Below the pieces are notes generated by a model. That model saw nothing but the letters and a program-made list of their open reading frames with translations, made no database searches and had not been told where the DNA came from. 64,000 bases of DNA from Arminella tubonensis (GTDB lineage Bacteria > Pseudomonadota > Alphaproteobacteria > Rhizobiales > Rhizobiaceae). This document shows positions 42,850 to 51,423 of this stretch, in pieces (position 1 is the stretch's first letter; each line of letters starts with the position of its first letter). Where the stretch lies: contig NZ_PCDP01000065.1 of assembly GCF_003240585.1 (NCBI RefSeq), forward strand, positions 62,001 to 126,000, given 5' to 3'. A program made the position numbers and the translations under genes.

Positions 42850-44013
42850 TCAATTGACCCGGTCACCGATCAAGGCGATGGATGCCGTGTCGGCGTTTGC
42901 AAAGGCAAGTCGCAGATATCGCTCCTGACCCTCGCCGAAATAGCTTCCGGGGATGCAGACGACACCCGCCTCCCTTGCAAGTCTTTCTGCCACCGCAGAG
43001 GATGACCTGTCGGGAAAGGGATGGCGGATGAATGCGAAATAGGCGCCGATTGCTCCGATCTCCCAGCCGGGCAGATCGGACATTACCTTCCTCAGCGCTC
43101 GCGCACGAAGCGCGATCTCGTGACGGTTGGCGGCCCGCCAGTCGGCAAGCAGAGGCAAGGCTGCTGCAACGGCCACTTGTGGCGAGCGTGGCGCGCATAT
43201 CTGCATATTGTCCATGATCTTGGCGATTTGGTCGACCAGCTTCGCTTCTGCGGTGATCGCACCCAGCCTGTGGCCTGGAATGCAGAACGACTTCGAGAAG
43301 CTGTAGAGCAGAACGAGCGTCTCCTCCCAACCCGGCTCGGACAGCAGCGCATGCGGCCGTCCATGATCCTCCGGCAGAAAGTCGCGATAGGTCTCGTCGA
43401 GGATCAGCCAAGCGGAATAATTCCGGCATAGCCTGAAGAGCTCGAGCAGCAGCGCGGGGGGATAGACGGCGCCGGTGGGGTTGTTCGGCGTAACGACAGC
43501 GATCGCTCTTGCGCCGCCTGCGAGTGCCTGTTCTGCCGATTGGAGATCAGGCAGGAAACCATTGGCCGCGTCGCATTGTACGAGCGCCCGTTTGATCCCG
43601 AGCATCGAAAGCGTCGTCTCGTGATTGAAGTAGAACGGATTGGTCAGTGCAATGGTATCGCCGGATCCGGCCAAGGCGATTGCTGCGCACATGAAAGCTT
43701 GATTGCAGCCGGCTGTGATGTGGATATTGCCGGAATGGACGACGGCGCCGTAAACCTCTGACATGTGCTGCGCGTAGGCATCGCGCAAAACGGCCTCTCC
43801 CTCGATCGGCCCGTAGCCTGTCATCGCCGGCGAGGCGGCCGCCTCTCCCAAAAGCCGCAACATGGCCGGGTGGGCGGGATAGCCGGGGACGGCTTGCGAA
43901 AGGTCGATGAGCGGACCGTGGCCGCCTTTGTAGTCTCGGCCCCAGGCATGCACCGACGGGATGGGTGGCGGCGAAAGGTTGGCGACAAGCGAATTCGGTT
44001 TTGCAGCTGACAT
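42850..44013 (-). CDS. PLP-dependent aminotransferase (class I/II)
   Basis: A 387-residue fold type I aminotransferase. VTPNNPTGAVYPP (about 181-193) and WLILDETYRDFLPE give the Asn and Asp/Tyr that contact the cofactor, the Schiff-base Lys is in LLYSFSKSFCIPGHRLG (about 248), and a C-terminal Arg for the substrate carboxylate is in ERYLRLAFAN. It transfers an amino group from an amino acid to a keto acid; specificity cannot be told. GAGGG precedes the ATG at 44013. It is divergent from the ureohydrolase gene by 97 bases and co-oriented with the amino acid importer further left. Confidence 0.9.
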   Translation of the reverse strand: MSAAKPNSLVANLSPPPIPSVHAWGRDYKGGHGPLIDLSQAVPGYPAHPAMLRLLGEAAASPAMTGYGPIEGEAVLRDAYAQHMSEVYGAVVHSGNIHITAGCNQAFMCAAIALAGSGDTIALTNPFYFNHETTLSMLGIKRALVQCDAANGFLPDLQSAEQALAGGARAIAVVTPNNPTGAVYPPALLLELFRLCRNYSAWLILDETYRDFLPEDHGRPHALLSEPGWEETLVLLYSFSKSFCIPGHRLGAITAEAKLVDQIAKIMDNMQICAPRSPQVAVAAALPLLADWRAANRHEIALRARALRKVMSDLPGWEIGAIGAYFAFIRHPFPDRSSSAVAERLAREAGVVCIPGSYFGEGQERYLRLAFANADTASIALIGDRVN

Positions 44014-44049
44014 ATTGGTCCCTCTTTCGCCCATTGCTACAACAATCGC

Positions 44050-44068
44050 AATTGCATTCTCAATTGCT
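44050..44068. promoter_or_regulatory. Repeated CAATTGC sites between aminotransferase and ureohydrolase genes
   Basis: The 97-base divergent region holds GCAATTGC (a self-complementary 8-mer, 44049-44056) and a second CAATTGC at 44062, one helical turn apart (12 bases). This is a candidate binding site for a regulator acting on both genes; which one is unknown. Confidence 0.4.
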
Positions 44069-44110
44069 TTGTCGAGTAATAGCGCGAAGCAAACAAAAAG
44101 CGGGGCTGCA

Positions 44111-45166
44111 ATGAGCTGGGATAGGACGAAACTCGAAGGACTGCGTGCGAAATTCAGCGATGCCAAGGGTGGCGAGATATCCAATGAGACATTCCGAAAG
44201 GTCGGGGACAAGATCTTCGCGAAAAACGGAACGCGCTTGGCCCCCTATGCCGGAGTTCCGACCTTTCTGAGCGCTCCGTACCTCCCTGTCACCGCCGAAG
44301 ATCCCGACTTCGGCAATCTGCAGGTGGCGATCATCGGCATTCCGATGGATCTCGGCGTCACGAACCGCCCTGGCTCCCGCTTCGGACCGAGGGCTCTGCG
44401 CGCCATCGAACGGATCGGTCCCTATAATCACGTGCTCGGTACGGCCCCGGTTTTCGATCTTCGTGTTGCTGACATCGGCGATGTACCGTTTCAGAGCCGC
44501 TACCGGCTCGAGCTTTCCCATGCCGATATCGAAAAGCGCATCAACCAGATCGTCGATGCCGGCGTCGCGCCTCTATCGGTCGGCGGAGATCATTCGATCA
44601 GCCACCCGATCCTCAAGGCGATCGGCAAGAGACAGCCAGTCGGCATGATTCATATTGATGCTCATTGCGATACGAGCGGCGCTTTCGATCAGACGAAATT
44701 TCATCATGCTGGCCCCTTCCGCAATGCCGTGCTCGACGGCGTGCTCGATCCGACCCGGACCGTGCAGATCGGAATTCGCGGATCGGCGGAATATCTTTGG
44801 GAATTCTCATTTGAATCGGGAATGACGGTGATCCATGCCGAAGACGTCACCGGCCTCGGCATTCCGGCAATCATCGCCAAGGCAAGGGAGATCGTCGGCG
44901 ACGGGCCGACTTACCTCTCCTTCGACATCGATAGCCTCGATCCGAGCTTTGCACCCGGCACAGGCACACCCGAGATCGGCGGGCTGACGACCCGCGAGGT
45001 GCTGGAATTGATCCGGGGCCTGAAGGGCATCAGTCTCGTTGGCGGCGACGTCGTCGAAGTGGCGCCGCAATATGATACGACGACAAACACGGCGCAGGCT
45101 GGTGCCCAGGTGCTCTTCGAAATCCTGAGCCTGATGGTGTTCAGCCCTCTCATCGGCGCAAGGTAG
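44111..45166 (+). CDS. Ureohydrolase (agmatinase/guanidinobutyrase-like)
   Basis: A 351-residue arginase-superfamily enzyme that releases urea from a guanidino compound using two metal ions, usually Mn. The metal ligands are in SVGGDHSISHP (His about 162), GMIHIDAHCDTSG (DAHCD, about 182-186) and YLSFDIDSLDPSFAPGTGTPE (Asp-x-Asp, about 272-274). The N-terminal 60 residues up to PYAGVPTFLSAPY are typical of the larger agmatinase-like members of proteobacteria. The position between an amino acid importer, aminotransferase and regulator suggests use of agmatine, guanidinobutyrate, guanidinopropionate or similar. The ATG at 44111 directly follows GGGGCTGCA. Confidence 0.9.
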   Translation: MSWDRTKLEGLRAKFSDAKGGEISNETFRKVGDKIFAKNGTRLAPYAGVPTFLSAPYLPVTAEDPDFGNLQVAIIGIPMDLGVTNRPGSRFGPRALRAIERIGPYNHVLGTAPVFDLRVADIGDVPFQSRYRLELSHADIEKRINQIVDAGVAPLSVGGDHSISHPILKAIGKRQPVGMIHIDAHCDTSGAFDQTKFHHAGPFRNAVLDGVLDPTRTVQIGIRGSAEYLWEFSFESGMTVIHAEDVTGLGIPAIIAKAREIVGDGPTYLSFDIDSLDPSFAPGTGTPEIGGLTTREVLELIRGLKGISLVGGDVVEVAPQYDTTTNTAQAGAQVLFEILSLMVFSPLIGAR

Positions 45167-45205
45167 ACCATAAAGGGCCTTGCTCCCCAGGGCTCAAATC
45201 CCGGT

Positions 45206-45222
45206 ATTTAGAAAAACTAAAT
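45206..45222. promoter_or_regulatory. Perfect palindrome ATTTAG-N5-CTAAAT upstream of LLM monooxygenase
   Basis: A 17-base palindrome with 6-base perfect arms and an A5 centre, 80 bases before the monooxygenase start. Its 15-base core differs at only one position (on the opposite strand) from the core at 47285-47299 upstream of the LysR gene. It is the likely site of that LysR regulator. Confidence 0.65.
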
Positions 45223-45301
45223 TTCAAAGCAGGTGAGACAGGGTTGCCGCGTCGCCGATCTGGTGGATACTTCTGCGATGGATGCTGAAGAGGACGGGAC
45301 C

Positions 45302-46660
45302 ATGGCTCGGCAGGACAAGCTAAAACTCGGCACTTTCGTCTACACGTTCGGCTTTCATCCCGCATCGTGGCTGCATCCTGACAGCGACGTCAACGGCGCC
45401 AATAATTTCAGTCATTTGCTGAACCTTGCTAAAGTGTCGGAAGCGGCAAAGCTCGACTTCATGTTCATGCCGGATTCTCCCGCCGCTGCCATTGGCGATG
45501 CCGACGCGCTTGCACGCCAGCCGACGAAGATGAACCGCTTCGAGCCGCTGTCGCTCCTGTCGGCTCTCGCCGTCTCCACCGAGAACCTCGGACTGGTGGC
45601 AACTGTCTCGACCAGCTACTACGAGCCCTATAACGTCGCTCGAATATTCGCCTCCATCGACCATCTGAGCGGCGGACGCGTCTGCTGGAACGTCGTGACG
45701 TCAGATCACAACGAGACGGGTTACAATTTCAACCGGGAGGGTCTCGATCCGCATGCGCTGCGCTATGAGCGCGGCACCGAGTTCGTCGACGTCGTTTTCG
45801 GCCTTTGGGACAGTTTCGAGGCCGATGCGCTGCTGCTCGATCGCGAAACGGGAATTTACCACGACAAGACGAAGCTGCACACGCTCGATCACAAGGGAAA
45901 GCATTTCCAGGTGCGGGGCCCGCTGAACATTGCGCGATCTCCGCAGGGGCGCCCGGTAATCGCCCAGGCCGGCGGGTCGGAAGCGGGCATGGATCTGGCG
46001 GCACGGACCGCAGAAATTGTTTTCAGCCTGGCCTCGAACATCGAGCGCAACCGCGCATTCTACCAGAACGTTAAAAGTCGCATGCCGGTATACGGCCGCG
46101 ATCCCGACGATTTGAAGATCATGCCGGGTGTCGTCATCAATGTCGGGGCGACCGAGGCCGAGGCCCGCGCCAAGGTCGACTTCCTGATCGACAATCTACA
46201 TCCCGACGTTGGCCGCCTGATGCTGCAGGAATTTATCGAGGTCGATCTCGCCGGCGTGCCGCTCGACGCGCCATTCCCAATGGATCGGCTTCCCGAGGCA
46301 CCTAGAGGCTCCCGCGCGCTATTCGACGAGCTCGTCGATTTCGTCAAAAGCGGCCGCTCGGTCGGCGAACTCATCCGTCACTACGCCGAGAAGCATACCG
46401 GCAACGGCATCACCGGCTCGCCGGTTCAAATCGCTGACTTCATGGAGGAATGGTTTGAAACCCGTGCAGCCGATGGCTTCATCCTGATGCTGCCGACCTT
46501 GCCCGCGAGCCTGAACGATTTCGTCGAACTGGTCTTGCCGGAGTTGCGTCGTCGCGGCCTCTTCCGGGATGAGTACGAAGGCAAGACGCTACGCGAAAAT
46601 CTCGGTCTGTCCATGCCCGTCAACAGATACACCGCGGCGCGTGCGACGGCTACTGATTGA
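45302..46660 (+). CDS. LLM-class flavin-dependent monooxygenase (NtaA/SnaA/DszA family)
   Basis: A 452-residue FMNH2-dependent monooxygenase of the NtaA/DszA type, larger than the LLM enzyme at 16665. LKLGTFVYTFGFHPASWLHP begins the barrel, KLDFMFMPDSPA, RFEPLSLLSALAVSTENLGLVATVSTSYYEPYNVAR and HLSGGRVCWNVVTS are the family's flavin and substrate motifs, and RPVIAQAGGSEAGMDLAAR the phosphate-binding part. Members oxidise chelators, sulfones, dibenzothiophene sulfone and similar compounds. A flavin reductase gene follows 47 bases later. The ATG at 45302 fits the conserved start; an ATG 24 bases earlier is possible. Confidence 0.9.
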   Translation: MARQDKLKLGTFVYTFGFHPASWLHPDSDVNGANNFSHLLNLAKVSEAAKLDFMFMPDSPAAAIGDADALARQPTKMNRFEPLSLLSALAVSTENLGLVATVSTSYYEPYNVARIFASIDHLSGGRVCWNVVTSDHNETGYNFNREGLDPHALRYERGTEFVDVVFGLWDSFEADALLLDRETGIYHDKTKLHTLDHKGKHFQVRGPLNIARSPQGRPVIAQAGGSEAGMDLAARTAEIVFSLASNIERNRAFYQNVKSRMPVYGRDPDDLKIMPGVVINVGATEAEARAKVDFLIDNLHPDVGRLMLQEFIEVDLAGVPLDAPFPMDRLPEAPRGSRALFDELVDFVKSGRSVGELIRHYAEKHTGNGITGSPVQIADFMEEWFETRAADGFILMLPTLPASLNDFVELVLPELRRRGLFRDEYEGKTLRENLGLSMPVNRYTAARATATD

Positions 46661-46707
46661 CGCGCCAATCGGCAAACGGATCGCCGTCTCCAATAAAGGG
46701 TTATCGG

Positions 46708-47256
46708 ATGAAAGCTTCAGTTCAAGTTCTGGAAACCGCTGACCAGGCGAGCGATCTCGTGGACGCCGCCTCGTTCAAGGCCTCGATGCGTCATCTTGCC
46801 GGCGCAGTCAGCGTTGTCACCGTCGGCGTTGGTGACGACCGGACCGGCTTCACGGCAACGTCGGTGTCTTCGCTGTCGGCCGAGGTGCCATCGGTCATTG
46901 TCAGCCTCAACCGCGGTTCCTCTTCCTGGCCCGTGCTGCAGCGGCACGGCAGCTTCTGCGTCAATGTCCTCGCCCATGACCAGCAGCATGTGGCCCACGC
47001 CTTTGCCGGCTACGGCGGCAGGAATGGCGTCCACCGCTATGAGGGTGCCGAGTGGTCGGTACTCGAAACCGGTGCTCTCGCGCTGCAGGGGGCGTTGACC
47101 GCCGTTGATTGCGAGCTCGACGAGGTGGTCCAAATGCACTCCCATGCTATCTTGATAGGCCGGGTGAGGGCAGTCACGTTGCGTACTGATGTGGAGCCTC
47201 TGCTTTACTGGAAAGGCGCTTTCCGGGTTCTTGCGGATAGTCCGACGGTCGGCTGA
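46708..47256 (+). CDS. NAD(P)H:flavin reductase, partner of the LLM monooxygenase
   Basis: A 182-residue DIM6/NTAB-type flavin reductase. FKASMRHLAGAVSVVTVGVGDDRTGFTATSVSSLSAEVPSVIVSLNRGSSSWPVL (about residues 24-78) and SFCVNVLAHDQQHVAHAFAG are classic; HAILIGRVRAV is the C-terminal motif. It would deliver reduced FMN to the enzyme encoded just upstream on the same strand. Unlike the reductase at 15725 it has no extra C-terminal domain. Confidence 0.92.
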   Translation: MKASVQVLETADQASDLVDAASFKASMRHLAGAVSVVTVGVGDDRTGFTATSVSSLSAEVPSVIVSLNRGSSSWPVLQRHGSFCVNVLAHDQQHVAHAFAGYGGRNGVHRYEGAEWSVLETGALALQGALTAVDCELDEVVQMHSHAILIGRVRAVTLRTDVEPLLYWKGAFRVLADSPTVG

Positions 47257-47284
47257 TAGCAGATCGGATCTGGTTGCTTTTATT

Positions 47285-47299
47285 TTTAGATTTTCTAAA
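47285..47299. promoter_or_regulatory. Palindrome TTTAG-N5-CTAAA upstream of the LysR gene
   Basis: TTTAGATTTTCTAAA lies 36 bases before the LysR gene start. Its arms TTTAG and CTAAA are identical to those at 45206-45222, with the same 5-base spacing. It fits autoregulation by the LysR protein. Confidence 0.6.
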
Positions 47300-47334
47300 G
47301 TTGACGCCGAAACAATCGGTGGCAAGGACATGTA

Positions 47335-48249
47335 TTGATCCCTTTTTTGAAGGCGTTGCAGGCGTTTGAGGCAGTGGGAACGCGCGGTAGCGTCACCGCT
47401 GCGGCGCATGCTCTCGGTGTTTCGCCCGGTGCAATCAGCCAGCAAGTTCACAAACTGGAAGCACATCTCGGCATTACGCTTTTGGAAAGAGGCGCCGGAA
47501 AGATGGAGCTTACGACATGGGGGCGCATCTATCACGCCGAGATCAAGAAGGGTTTCGATCACCTTGCCAATGCACAGCACGTTCTCAGTCGCGCCCGCAA
47601 CGAGAGCGGAATTACCCTTAGTTCCCTGACTTCGGTCGTGAACAAATGGATCGGGCGTGAGATTTTCGACTGGCAGGCGCTGTATCCAAACGCGATGATT
47701 CACCTTGTCGGAACAGAGCGCGAGCCGACTATGGGGCAAGACGATGTGGATTTTCGAATCTACTACGGACAGAATTCGCATCACCAATATTTCGTGGAAC
47801 TGTTCACCGACTGGGTTGTGCCGGCCTGCGCCCCGCGCTTGATCGAGACAAATCCTCCGCAGGCAATCACCGATATTCTCAGTTTTCCGCTTCTGCACAT
47901 CGTCTGGGATGCCGCTTTTTCACCGGCGCCGAGTTGGTCCGATTGGGCCCGCAGCATTGGCTGTCCTCGACCTCCCGCGGATAAGGGTTTGTCATATACG
48001 CTGTCCAGCAGTGCCATCGATGCAGCGGTAGCAGGTCGCGGCTTCGTATTGGCGCAACTGGCGATGATTGCCGACGAACTGAAGTCGGGCCGATTGGCTA
48101 TCCCTTTTGACCATCGCCTCAAGCTATCGGATCCTTATCTGTTGGCGTGGAATAGAGCATCCCTGCAGAAGCCATTTGGCCCGGAATTCAGACGGTGGAT
48201 CATTTCCACCGGCAAGAGACAGGCCGCGATCTCGGCGCCTTCAACGTGA
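47335..48249 (+). CDS. LysR-family regulator (GcvA-like)
   Basis: A 304-residue LysR-type regulator. The HTH is LQAFEAVGTRGSVTAAAHALGVSPGAISQQVHKLEAHLGITLLER (about residues 8-52). The effector domain includes the GcvA-like patterns DVDFRIYYGQ (about 142-151) and AVAGRGFVLAQLAMIADELKSGRL near residue 222. A TTG start at 47335 with CAAGGA 6 bases upstream gives the complete HTH; the only nearby ATG is followed at once by a stop. It is downstream of the monooxygenase and reductase genes on the same strand, with a palindrome that also occurs before the monooxygenase, so it is their probable activator. Confidence 0.88.
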   Translation: MIPFLKALQAFEAVGTRGSVTAAAHALGVSPGAISQQVHKLEAHLGITLLERGAGKMELTTWGRIYHAEIKKGFDHLANAQHVLSRARNESGITLSSLTSVVNKWIGREIFDWQALYPNAMIHLVGTEREPTMGQDDVDFRIYYGQNSHHQYFVELFTDWVVPACAPRLIETNPPQAITDILSFPLLHIVWDAAFSPAPSWSDWARSIGCPRPPADKGLSYTLSSSAIDAAVAGRGFVLAQLAMIADELKSGRLAIPFDHRLKLSDPYLLAWNRASLQKPFGPEFRRWIISTGKRQAAISAPST

Positions 48250-48506
48250 GGTCGCGCCAAGCGCAGTGTTTCGGAGGTCGCCGAGTTGCCGGTATCGACC
48301 TCTTCCCCGTTCCGCTATCCAAGCTATGTGGGAGACCTTCGATGCGCCCGGCACGCGCTCTTTGACGGCCTGCGCAATGTCAGCAAACGGGCGGCTCCCA
48401 TTGTAGCCATTGATTCAACGATTTGGTCGACGATCGCGTCTTCGGGCAAAAATAGTCTCAAGATGGTCGAAATGTTCGGCGCAAGTATTCATGGAATCAG
48501 GTCGAG

Positions 48507-50378
48507 CTAAGACGGTCGCGGCTCGGTGTTGAGCGTTTTTGGACAATCTTTTTGTGCCATTGCGCCGTTCATGAAAAAGCGAACTCGGTTCCTGCCGTCT
48601 GATTTAGCGCGATAAAGGGCAAGATCGGCTTCCTCTATCAGTCGATTCCAGCCATCGAGGCCGCCAAGGCCTGTGGCGACACCGAAGCTCGCTGTGACGT
48701 TGATTTGCGTGCCTTTGGCGGTGACCATTCGATGCTGTTGAAGCGCAAGGCGGATTTCGCGCCCCAGCGTCACAGCCCTCCCGAGGTCGGCGCCATCGAT
48801 GAGTACGGCAAACTCTTCGCCGCCGAAGCGAGCGACGATCGCCCTCGGTGGAACGATGGAGCGCACCAGACTGGCAACTTCCTTGAGGACGAGGTCGCCG
48901 ACACCATGCCCGTGCGTATCATTGATGGCTTTGAAGTGATCGACATCCAAGAGAATGAGGCAACGTGCGCTGGGTGCCGCCGCTTCGCCTATTCCGTTCT
49001 CTCCCACGAAATCCAGGACGCGGCGATTGGATATGCCCGTCAGTCCATCCGTCTCCGCTTCGTTCTTCAGTTGGCGGGTTAGCTCAGAGCGCTCGCTGAG
49101 TTTTCCTCGAAGGACGCCTATGGCGTCAAAAAGACGAAGCATCTCTCCGCCGTAAATGCCGGCTGGATCCGTCACGTTGACCTCCCGCTCTTCCGCAAGG
49201 TCGACAACAGCTTCTCCGGCCAGAAGCAGCGGTTTGAAAAGAAAGAAATGCGCCGACAACATGAGGCCGACAAGCGTCAGGAGGATGGCTGCCGTTGCCA
49301 GGCTTATTTCGACCAGCTTGAACCATGCATGGTCGCGGATGCCTCCCATCGTCTCCAGAAGCACATCGAGAAAGACGACGCGAAAGCGTTCAAGCGTCCT
49401 CAATGTCGGCACGTAGCGTTCCGTCAATTCGCTGGCCGTCGTCAGATAGTCGCCTGACTGCTTGCCTTGCGAGACGACACTGTCGATGTAGCCAACGCCC
49501 TCACCGAAGAAAAGCCGCTCCGCTTCGTCATGGGCCTGGAGCACTCTTGCGTCGTCTTCAAAGAGCACGCGGAAACTCTCTATCGTCCGCCAGATCTCGA
49601 GGAGATGCGCCCGTGTCTGGTCCTTGGCGTCACCCTCTTCCTGTGACAACTTTTGATGGAAGGTCACCGGGACGATGATTTGCGATCCCATGCGGCCGCC
49701 ATATTCCCGCAGGTCCGTGAGCAACGATGCAATGACGACATTGCCCGCCAAACTTGGGTCTCGAGCAATGACCGTATTTCCACGCCACACGGTCAAGACC
49801 CGAAGCAGATCAACGACCTCGAACATATTTGCGATCGCGCTTTTCATATCGTCAGGGCGCCGGCCAGCCGGTGGCAGGGCGGCCACATGGTCCACGTTAT
49901 TTCTCGCGCGGAGGAGTTGCTGGCGCACCTGCCGTAACAGACTTGCGGGAACCGGCCCGAACGGGGAGGGCGGCTGAATATCCAGGCGGTCCTGGGACTG
50001 GTCGGTTAGTGTCCTAGACGCCGCAAGACGTTGAAGCGACGCGGCATTGTCGATGTTCGTGCTCGCCATCGCTACGTTGGCAGGTCCTCGCTCAGCGGAA
50101 ATCCGATTTGCCGCATCGAGTACAAGCCAGTAGCTCGAAATGCCAGCGAAGTTATCGCGGGCTTCGGCGTAGTCATTATAGACGCGTTGAAGGACGGTAA
50201 TCGACAGGAACACGATGCAGATCGTGACGACACCTATACCAAGCACGAACTTGCGCTGCAGGGAATGTTTGCCGCGGCGACCGCCCTCTGCTTTCGGGTT
50301 TCTATGCCGGAGTAGCAATTCCAATATGCTCTTCCTCACTACACCAATTCCCAACGCGAATGCGACTTTAAAAATCAT
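48507..50378 (-). CDS. Membrane-anchored diguanylate cyclase (GGDEF)
   Basis: A 623-residue c-di-GMP synthase. A first membrane segment (FVLGIGVVTICIVFLSITVL, about 44-63) and a second (LATAAILLTLVGLMLSAHFFLF, about 365-386) bracket a 300-residue periplasmic, mainly helical sensor region with NIT-like features (ISAERGPANVAMAS). A short linker leads to a GGDEF domain (DGLTGISNRRVLDF, LILLDVDHFKAINDTHGHGVGD, RFGGEEFAVLI at about 550). The active loop is GGEEF, so the enzyme should be active. The RxxD product-inhibition site normally five residues upstream is PPRA here and is lost. No EAL domain is present. It is convergent with the LysR gene and stands alone. Confidence 0.9.
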   Translation of the reverse strand: MIFKVAFALGIGVVRKSILELLLRHRNPKAEGGRRGKHSLQRKFVLGIGVVTICIVFLSITVLQRVYNDYAEARDNFAGISSYWLVLDAANRISAERGPANVAMASTNIDNAASLQRLAASRTLTDQSQDRLDIQPPSPFGPVPASLLRQVRQQLLRARNNVDHVAALPPAGRRPDDMKSAIANMFEVVDLLRVLTVWRGNTVIARDPSLAGNVVIASLLTDLREYGGRMGSQIIVPVTFHQKLSQEEGDAKDQTRAHLLEIWRTIESFRVLFEDDARVLQAHDEAERLFFGEGVGYIDSVVSQGKQSGDYLTTASELTERYVPTLRTLERFRVVFLDVLLETMGGIRDHAWFKLVEISLATAAILLTLVGLMLSAHFFLFKPLLLAGEAVVDLAEEREVNVTDPAGIYGGEMLRLFDAIGVLRGKLSERSELTRQLKNEAETDGLTGISNRRVLDFVGENGIGEAAAPSARCLILLDVDHFKAINDTHGHGVGDLVLKEVASLVRSIVPPRAIVARFGGEEFAVLIDGADLGRAVTLGREIRLALQQHRMVTAKGTQINVTASFGVATGLGGLDGWNRLIEEADLALYRAKSDGRNRVRFFMNGAMAQKDCPKTLNTEPRPS

Positions 50379-50651
50379 GTTTAGAACGTCAATAAGCTCA
50401 GGGCCTATCCGAATTAGATGAAGACTTTATAAGCTTGGCACCATGTGTGCAGTCGTTTGCAGCCGAGCAGCAAGTCGCCTTGCTCTTTCTAAATTCACCA
50501 TTGTTTGATTGGCTAGGCTACCGGGCGGTCGATAGGGTCGTTGTATCGAGCCGGAGCGTTCCCGCCGGGCGAGGTCCCGGGCTCTCTTTTCCGGGTATTT
50601 ACCGTCCGTCCAGGGACCGACTGATCGTTCGAACAATCAAGGAGCTACCAA

Positions 50652-51275
50652 ATGAATCGCAATCGTTTCACGAAGGGCGCGTTTGCGCTTGCCACTGGTG
50701 CTATGATGACGCTCGCCATCAGCCAGGGCGCACATGCCGCCGAGCGGGTCCGCGTCCGTGGGACAGTCGAAAGCATCGACGGGGACACGCTGAAGGTCAA
50801 AGCCCGCGATGGAAAAGATGTAACCGTCGTGTTGAAGACCGGCTGGGCCGTTACGGGCGTGGTCAAGGCCTCCGCCGCAGACATCAAGCCAGGTGATTTC
50901 GTCGGCATCGCCTCGCAGCCAACCGATAGCGGCGTCAACGGCGCCCTTGAAGTCGTGGTCTTCCCGGCGGCGATGAAAGGAACCGGCGAAGGCGATCGCC
51001 CATGGGATCTGAAGCCGAACAGCTCGATGACCAATGCGACGGTTGCCAATGCGGTTACCTCGGTCAACGGCCCGACTTTGACGCTGACCTACAAGGGCGG
51101 TCAAAAGAAGATCTCTATTCCGGACGGCACCCCCGTCGTCACACTCGGTGCTGCCACCAAGGCTGACATCAAGGCCGGCGCAACCGTGTTCATCAATGGC
51201 GAGAGCACCGGCGATGGGGTGGTTTCGTCCGACCGCGTCGTGGTCGGCACCAATGGCGTCGTCCCGCCAATGTAA
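50652..51275 (+). CDS. Exported DUF5666-like beta-barrel-repeat protein
   Basis: A 207-residue periplasmic or secreted protein. A signal peptide ends near ISQGAHA-AERVRV (about residue 33). Two repeats follow of the pattern VRGTVESIDGDTLKVKARDGKDVTVVL and TSVNGPTLTLTYKGGQKKISIPDGTPVV with ADIKPGDFVGIAS and ADIKAGATVFING, i.e. tandem OB-like beta modules as in DUF5666 proteins. The function of these is unknown. AAGGAGC precedes the ATG. It lies about 150 bases before the cytochrome b gene on the same strand and may belong to that group. Confidence 0.8.
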   Translation: MNRNRFTKGAFALATGAMMTLAISQGAHAAERVRVRGTVESIDGDTLKVKARDGKDVTVVLKTGWAVTGVVKASAADIKPGDFVGIASQPTDSGVNGALEVVVFPAAMKGTGEGDRPWDLKPNSSMTNATVANAVTSVNGPTLTLTYKGGQKKISIPDGTPVVTLGAATKADIKAGATVFINGESTGDGVVSSDRVVVGTNGVVPPM

Positions 51276-51423
51276 TCTGCCAGCGATCGACATGCAGTCG
51301 CCTGCCGGCGGCTGCATGTCTTAAATTTCCGAAGAGAGCGATGCTGCGACCTCTCAGCAGTTTCACCGTACACGTGGTAGGATGTTGCCTAGTCTCCATT
51401 GGCAATCGAAGGAGGAGCGGCCT

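Noticed and set aside
48250..48506. Short rightward frame after the LysR gene reading YVGDLRCARHALFDGL and more
   Set aside because: Too short, no start signal, no family; it runs to the end of the convergent GGDEF gene and could be a relic at most.
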